Below are positions 57,108 through 64,000 of a DNA stretch of 64,000 nt, piece after piece. The DNA comes from Diphasiastrum complanatum (taxonomy: Eukaryota; Streptophyta; Lycopodiopsida; Lycopodiales; Lycopodiaceae). The stretch is from positions 65,646,917-65,710,916 of the forward strand of contig CM055097.1 in assembly GCA_029204225.1 (NCBI GenBank). Direction: 5' to 3'. Under the pieces are notes generated by a model. That model did not search any database. It was not told the origin of the DNA and saw only the letters and a list, made by a program, of their open reading frames with translations. A program made the translations under genes and the position numbers. Position 1 is the stretch's first letter. The number at the start of each line of letters is the position of its first letter.

Positions 57108-57860
57108 CTGCAACAACATCATATAAAAAGGACCTCAAAAAACGATAATCTCTGAGAAGCTATAGTCCCAACTCTTCTGCTTTCTTATCTCCAGGATTAA
57201 TTGATCTCGTAATTATCAGATTATGCCAAATTTCATGTAGTGGTAGACGCTGTAGAATGCTAGTAACTCTTGCTAAAATTTAAATTCCCAAAAAGTGGCC
57301 ATTTTCGTGTAACCTTGCCACACTTAAATTTTGAAATTGCACAATGAACTCTGCTGGAAGAAAGAAAGAAGATATGATGTGTCAGGTGCAAACGCATATA
57401 CATTATCAAAAAAAAAAAGCAGTGGTCGACTCTTTACAACCAATGCACGTCTAGTTTGCAGCAACGGAGAAAAAGGACCAAGATCAGTTCCAAACAAACA
57501 GCAGAAGGACTATAATATTTTCAAGGATGAACCATATGGAGAAAAATGTATACCAGAATATGCCTCTTAACAGCTGCAGCGTATGAGCGCCTTCCTAAAC
57601 AAGAATGCCTCCATGATGGACTCAAATACAGAAGCACAGATCTGTAAACAAGGAGCAAAAGCACACAGACCTTTTCACTTTGTGTAGGCCGACTCCGACC
57701 AAAAACTCAAAACATCCAATCCAGACACATATCTACACTAGAATAGACCAAATCCAACCAAAAACTCATACGATCCAATCCTTAGCATGCAAATCACAGC
57801 GCCAAAAACTAGAAGCCAAAAATCTGATCACAACAGAAAGCAAGACGGACGTTGAACTAC
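57108..57860. other. Inferred 5'-UTR intron of UXT, 753 bp
   Basis: Minus-strand GTAACAG|GTAGTT at 57861/57860 and GTTGTTGCAG before 57107 form a plausible GT-AG intron in the 5' leader. No coding sequence of known family lies inside. Confidence 0.6.
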
Positions 57861-58250
57861 CTGTTACGCCACGTCTATTATGATGACAACCACGTTGCGA
57901 TCCAGGTAAAAGCCAGAAACAGGCAGGCAGAGGCGGGGGGCAGTTGAGGAGGAGGAGTACCATAGGCATTACGTTTTGCTGGTGCGAGAGGCGATCGTGC
58001 ATTGCGAAACGCAGGCGCTAACGTAGCATGAAAGGATGGCGAGAGAGATGGCGGGCAAAAGTCTCCCTCGAAACTTGAACGAAAAAAATAGAGAAGAAAA
58101 AAATAGAGAAGGAAATAGAGGAGAAAAAAGTGATGGAATGAATTTCCGATCCATTTTCAATAATACGACGACATTCTAGGATGATTGCAGGTGCTAGCCG
58201 GCAAAATGAAATGTAGCAACACAGACAGGGACATTCCACCCGTCACCGGC
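57861..58250 (-). promoter_or_regulatory. UXT: Inferred 5' UTR exon and leader of UXT, with uORFs
   Basis: The minus strand shows a pyrimidine-rich leader (TTTCTCCTCTATTTCC and similar near 58090-58140), typical of plant 5' UTRs, then the donor at 57861. After splicing, an ATG at 58002 would open a 53-codon upstream ORF ending TAA at 57088, upstream of the main ATG at 57074. Another ATG lies at 58160. The transcription start is not determined. Confidence 0.5.
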
Positions 58251-58399
58251 TCACCACAAGACCATTTTTGGAGTATTTGCTACCACGTCCATCAATTAAG
58301 TGGCACGTTGAAACATGAGTTATAAACTTTGTATGGATGACCCAGCCTTTTATTTTTGGGGGGCGGAGGGAGTCTTTTTTGGGTGTGAAATACGTATTT
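58251..58399. other. UXT promoter-proximal region
   Basis: Expected core promoter position. I see no clear TATA box on the minus strand. Confidence 0.25.
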
Positions 58400-58660
58400 A
58401 TCAGTGTTGGGCGGGTATATAGGGTCGTGGCTGGTATCAAAAATAATGAGTATCAACATGGTATCAAAAAATCTACCCAGACTCGTATATAAATTTCTAA
58501 TACCAGGGTTTAGCACCGGACACCCAATATTAACTACCTTACTATTCATATTAATACCCAAGTTTGGGAGATTTTGTGGATTTTTGCCAATTATTACATG
58601 TTTATACCCGGGTTGATAAGCGGCTGTGATACCAACCCGGTCTATACCAATCTACAACTC
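58400..58660. repeat. Palindrome-word MITE-like element (GGTATC/TATACCC family)
   Basis: Words GGGCGGGTATATAG, GGTATCAAAAA, TATACCCGGG, GATACCAACCCGG and CTATACC recur in inverted orientation around an AT-rich core with TTTTTGCC. No target duplication was confirmed. It lies just upstream of the UXT leader. Confidence 0.4.
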
Positions 58661-61590
58661 TTATACGAACATTAGAAGCCATGAAAAGAATACATAGTAC
58701 CTTCAACATAAGAATGATTACACATTTTTCGGGTGAAAATTGTGTGTAAAAAGAGGCAAGTTTCTTTACGTGCACCTTCTGGCACCCGGAAGGTGCATGT
58801 AAAAAAATTTTGCCCCCAGACTCCATTATGTGAACTCCTCCATTTCCTTCATGAAAATGTCAAGAGTGATTTTACATAGAGATTTTTATTTTTAGACGGG
58901 AGGCATTTTGACGCCCTTCTCCCAAGTGAGGCAAGGTCGAACTTGCTTTAGCCTAGGGCTAGTTGTGAGGCAAAACGCACTTGAACCCATTCCATTACAG
59001 GACTAGAAGGGCCCCGCAAACTAACTCTTCTACCATTGTAACGACAAGTATGAGATTGATTTGAGATTTTTTGTTTTGGACATTACAAATTTTAAGTTAA
59101 ACTTCCACCCTAAAGGCCCACAAAAAAAATTGTCTCATATTTCATCATTGTGTTTGTACCTCGTTTTGGAGTCAAGGTGGAAAGGCATGTTCTAGGGGCC
59201 TTCTGTCTAACGTGGTGAACGCGTACGGCCTTGAGGGCAGAAGGTCACAAGAATAGATCATTCCACCATGAAATGTTAATTTTGAGCTTCAATTTTTTTA
59301 TTCTGGACAAAAAAATATTTCTAAACAAATCTTATGCACAAAAGGTTAGTCCAAAAAATATGCTGAAATGCCACTTCTTGAGTTGTGCACAAAATATAAA
59401 GGAAAACCAAAGAATTGATATTACAACCTCGTAAAATGCCTTTCAAATGCACATGCGGAAATAAGAGTAATGTTGATACAATAGCTAGTGGTACAACTTG
59501 CCTACTAGCCCATGCATTTAGGTTTTGTTTAGTTAGGATATGAGAAAAGATGGCTTGTGTGTTTGGGCATGACACGCATGGGTTGCCCAAGTGATTCTCA
59601 CACATATTGTGGCACTATATAAAATTGACCTCCCCAAAAAGTTCACAAAACAAACATCCCAAAAAACTTAGGTTATTATATATACACTCACTCAAAGTCT
59701 AGCATATCTAATGATATGTAGCACAATGGATAGAGCATGGCACGAGCATATGTGGATAAAAATCTAGTCGATGATGCAAACCACCCTCCACCTAGCTCTC
59801 TCAAAGGGGCTAAAGGGCCACAGAAACTAGCCCTTTTGCCTTTTAATGTCAATTTTAAGGCTTCTTTGTAATTTATTGTCTTGGATAAAAAAAAATCAAA
59901 TGAATCTAGGTTTGTCAAAAAAATTCCTCATACTCCACTATGTGTTTGTGCATAACTACATGATGTTGATCTGGGGTTTTTCTTCATTCATTTTGTTCTA
60001 GATGAGAAAACTACACCTGGACAAACCTTACATGTTGAATATTGGTTCAAAAAATCACCTTGCATTCCACTTTATGAAATATGCACAAGATTTGAAGGAA
60101 AACCAAATATTATTGACATGATGACATCATGGTCCTCCTAGCTTGAAGGGTACCAGGTCCATCTTAACACTCAAGTTTGGATGTAGATATTAAGGGGCTG
60201 AAAGGCATTCGAGATTTTGTAGGCTAGTCGAGAGAGAGATAATAAAACAAGAACGATGTGGTATTGTACTACAAAGGCCTTGCCATGTCATCTTATCATA
60301 TTTGAGCTTTTTGTGAAGATTAAAAAATGGTACAAGAACAGCTAACCATAATTTATTGAGAGATGAATTTTGTGATTATTATTCAGAAATTTCACTGTCC
60401 TATTTAACTTTTACAGGCAAATGCATATCGAGAAGAGACGACCTTGTCTAAACTTCGATTGATTCCAATCACCACCAATGTGACTTCAACCTAAAACCCC
60501 AATTCTAAGTTGTTAATTCTTTGTGTCACAAAAAAAGATACTAATTAGGAGAAAAAAGAATTACATCATTGTCTATTGTCTTTGTTCCAACATGTGTTTC
60601 AAAGACTTTTACCAATTTTTCAATGATGGGTCCTTTTAAAACTTTGCAAATGATTGTTTAGTTTAACATATACAATCGTGGTGGATTTGGCTTTTTTCAA
60701 ATGCCCAAATTTCTTAAGCAGTAAATTGTTTTTCCTTTCTCACGAAATTCATCAACAATCTTTGTGTAATCAACTCTACACATAATTATTTGTTATAAAG
60801 TATATGTGAAATGTTTTAAATAGCATTATACTTAAAAGATGCTTACACCAATTTTGTCTTTCTCGTCAAAGAGCGTAATTAGAGCTACATCCTTCACTGT
60901 TGGAATTTTTTCAAACACTGCTATATCTCTTATTGAAATACAATCAAAAATTTCCAAATATATATACGTGTGAAAAAAAATTTCATCAATAGAGAGTAGC
61001 CACTAAACCATGAACCCTAAACCCTAAAAAATTTCACCACTTTCATCACTCTAATCAAATTTTAAATATTTTTTGTATGTAGTTGTATTATTTTGCTCAG
61101 ATCTAACCCACAATTAAACATGTCAAATACTTGAATTGCTAGATCTTGGAATGAACGTGTTAGACTAGTTACATTAAATCTATTATCTTGCACAACCTCT
61201 CGTAGGCCATGTAAAGGGGCCTCTCCTTCTACTTCTTGGTCTCCCAAGAGTCCCATATCCATGTGCACACCCACATAAAAATCTTGTCATTCTTTAAGGT
61301 CTTCCTCTATCCAAGCTTTGAGTTTGGTGTTTAATATGCCCGTTTAATATGCCCGAATCCCTTGGACCAACCAAAGAACCTATGGGCTTTGGTGTGACAA
61401 GTAGTTATAGCCCATAGCCAGGGCCATAAGAAATCTATTTGAATGGTACTTTATGTAGTAAATACATAATTCTCATGAAACAACAAGTAATGATGAATTT
61501 CAAAATCTACTAACAATTCTGTTGAAAAGGCAACAATTTTTATTATTCTTGTATCTATTGTTATTTTTCACTAGGTGCAAATTATGACAA
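58661..61590. other. Intergenic region upstream of UXT, no gene recognised
   Basis: AT-rich. It contains a hairpin at 58769-58801 (stem TACGTGCACCTTC/GAAGGTGCATGTA) and a short telomere-like AACCCTAAACCCTAAA at 61014-61029. No coding family was recognised. Confidence 0.45.
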
Positions 61591-62080
61591 TGTTGGATTT
61601 CTATCTTCTCCATCCCTTATCTCATCACTAATCTAGTTTATTTGTTGTATGTAAATACTTGTACAGTCGCACAATCTACATAAATACACTTGTTTCCTAA
61701 CGGTCTGCATAAATACAAAGGTATCGGTGACAATGTTCTGTCGACTCATACGACATCGACTACTCAACCAACTTCGACTAATCGTCGGACATCCGACATC
61801 GACCATTTGTCGGACCCGTCATTTGTCACTCATCCGACTTCGTCGACTAAGTTGCATGCCAACTCTAAAAGTCGACTCGAACATTTGGCGACTGCTAACA
61901 GCACGCAATGCCTTAATCTCATTTGTAAAGTACATATATTTGAAGTCATCGCAAGGTCCCGCAAGAACGTAACTTGCGATCCAAGGTGGTCTCGGTGCCT
62001 GCATAAAAGGAGTAAAGCGATACCAGTTATCCGCTCTTCTCTCCACACCGACTGCTCATACTTACATCTGCCAATGTAAA

Positions 62081-62197
<117 letters not shown>

Positions 62198-63152
62198 TCA
62201 AATCAGACATAAAAAAAGATGATTAATTCATTTTTTTTAGAACATCAGAGCGCAACAAGTTCGTTCTTTCTCTCTATTTCATCATTGTACTGATTTAGAA
62301 TAAACGTGACTCTGTTGCATTCAGACTTGTACTCTTAATCATTATATAATTATTGTTCTAGTATATATAAGTCTTGTCATATTGTTTTGATGGCATCATT
62401 TTATTTTGTTATGATCAATTGATCCTGCTATGCAGTTTCGTAGATTAAAACTGTTTCTATGACTGTTAACCAGTGTTGAACTAAGCTCTAGCTTTGAATT
62501 GATTCTTTACGCTTCCGCAAAGCGCCAAATTGTTTGTGTTCACCTACGGAACCTCTTCCGAGGTAGATGTTGTGCACGCACCGAGGGATAGGTGAAGTAT
62601 TGCCATCTTGGATTTTCATTACGTACCACCACCGTAATCGTTCATTCATTCCCAACATTGTATCAGAGCTATTGTTTTAGAGCTTATAGTACTAGAACAA
62701 TTGTTCAGTACAAAGTAGACACTTGTTATTACTGTTTCCAGTCATATAATCTATTCATCTTGAAATTGCAGATGGATTCGCAACCACAACCTGCTTTAAT
62801 GGTAGACAAACTTGATGGTTCGGATTACCACCTGTAGAAATTCAAGATGAGGGTAGTACTGATGGACAAATAACTTTGGGAAATAGTTGCTGGAATCGAA
62901 CTAATTTCCAATGTCAATGAGCGGGCCATTTGCAAGTGGAAGCTCAGGGATAGCAAAGGCGTTTGCCTTGGTTCTCTTATTCAAGAAGAACACGAATAAG
63001 CAACAAAAGAATAAAGTTATCAAACATTCCAACATCAATTGAAAGCAGTCAAAAGATCCGACCTAGAATCAGCAGTCTGCTCATAACAAGAGAAAAAAAT
63101 TTTACTGCAAATACTACAAAAGGACAACCACGAGATCCAAGACGGCCGAATC

Positions 63153-63536
63153 TTGAAGTTCAACAACAAGAAAAAGCAGGCCAATGCCAGCTATCAACAT
63201 GAAGCAGAATGTCATAGTCGACGACGAGCAGAAGCCTTCATGGTGAATCATCACCATGTTGATCAATCCGATGAATGGTTCATCGATTCTGGAGCGACGC
63301 AACATATGACGAGCCGTCAAGAATGGTTTACAAACTATTCAGCCTACAGCACCAAAAGATTTGTTCGCCTTGGCGATAATAGCTCGCATGAAAGCAAAGG
63401 TGAAGGTATTGTCATATTAGGCTTCCTTAATGGACTATCAAAAATGATACCAAATGTATTGTATGTCTCGAACCTGATGACAAATCTGTTGTCGGTCACT
63501 TGTATTACCGATTTAAAAAATAAGATAAGAGTTTGA
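63153..63536 (+). pseudogene. Copia protease region
   Basis: The open frame includes DEWFIDSGATQHMTSRQEWF and then a segment ending LYVSNLMTNLLSVTCI, the usual copia protease followed by its conserved N-L-L-S-V motif. The reading stops at 63534-63536 before GAG-pre-integrase. Confidence 0.85.
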
Positions 63537-63612
63537 GACAAATTCATGTAAAATTCTTGACAAAAGCAAGAGAGTTCTGTTCACTCGAAAAGAGTCAATT
63601 AATATAGATAGT

Positions 63613-63645
63613 AATATATATATATAGATAGATAGATAGATAGAT
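63613..63645 (+). repeat. (TA)n(GATA)n microsatellite
   Basis: Short TA units pass into five or so GATA units at the right edge of the copia remnant. Confidence 0.9.

Positions 63646-64000
<355 letters not shown>

Overview
This is plant nuclear DNA. It carries Ty1/copia and Ty3/gypsy retrotransposons primed by initiator-Met tRNA (TGGTATCAGAGC primer sites), chromodomain integrase, L1-like LINEs, hAT-like MITEs, (CCCTAAA)n-like tracts and long (CT)n microsatellites. The one host gene I recognise is a plant UDP-xylose transporter (UXT2/UXT3 type) with two introns of about 18 and 20 kb. Introns that long suggest a large-genome plant (gymnosperm, fern or lycophyte rather than a compact angiosperm). 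That is inference; I cannot name the species.

Layout. 1-1340: decayed copia pol fragment. 3507-9586: structurally complete copia element on the minus strand (LTRs, GTCTG target duplication, primer site, polypurine tract, one 1322-aa ORF), inserted into a degenerate coiled-coil coding remnant (about 3191-3506 and 9592-11590). 14225-57074: the UXT gene on the minus strand, seven coding exons summing to 356 codons plus stop with compatible phases, preceded by a 5'UTR exon near 57861-58250. Most of the window is therefore intron of this gene, and all transposons inside it avoid the exons.

Intron 6 (14354-17763) holds MITEs, a copia LTR-gag fragment and (CT)n. Intron 4 (18396-38676) holds the LINE cluster: a 5'-truncated minus-strand copy (19200-22186); a full-length plus-strand copy of the same family (22276-27126), forming a near-identical 3-kb inverted repeat; a chimeric LINE fragment (27135-28515); and a second-family LINE (28531-33892). 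Each junction is a (CT)n or (AG)n tract. Intron 1 (39312-56953) holds two adjacent gypsy elements (41726-45925 and 46032-52313), a LINE ORF1 remnant interrupted by the second gypsy, and palindrome-rich MITEs, one with a perfect 8-bp target duplication. Beyond the gene, 61591-63590 carries a copia 5' LTR with gag-protease remnant, and the window ends in (CT)n.

The most unusual system is the LINE group. Every copy sits in (CT)n. The 3' ends share a two-part stem-loop with a compensatory change. ORF2 ends in a canonical PCNA-interaction (PIP) motif in both families. In the full-length copy, ORF1 and ORF2 are in one frame separated by a single UAG with no nearby AUG. Successive insertions joined at (CT)n look like a self-propagating array. 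Identities and boundaries were judged by eye; no alignments or database searches were run.
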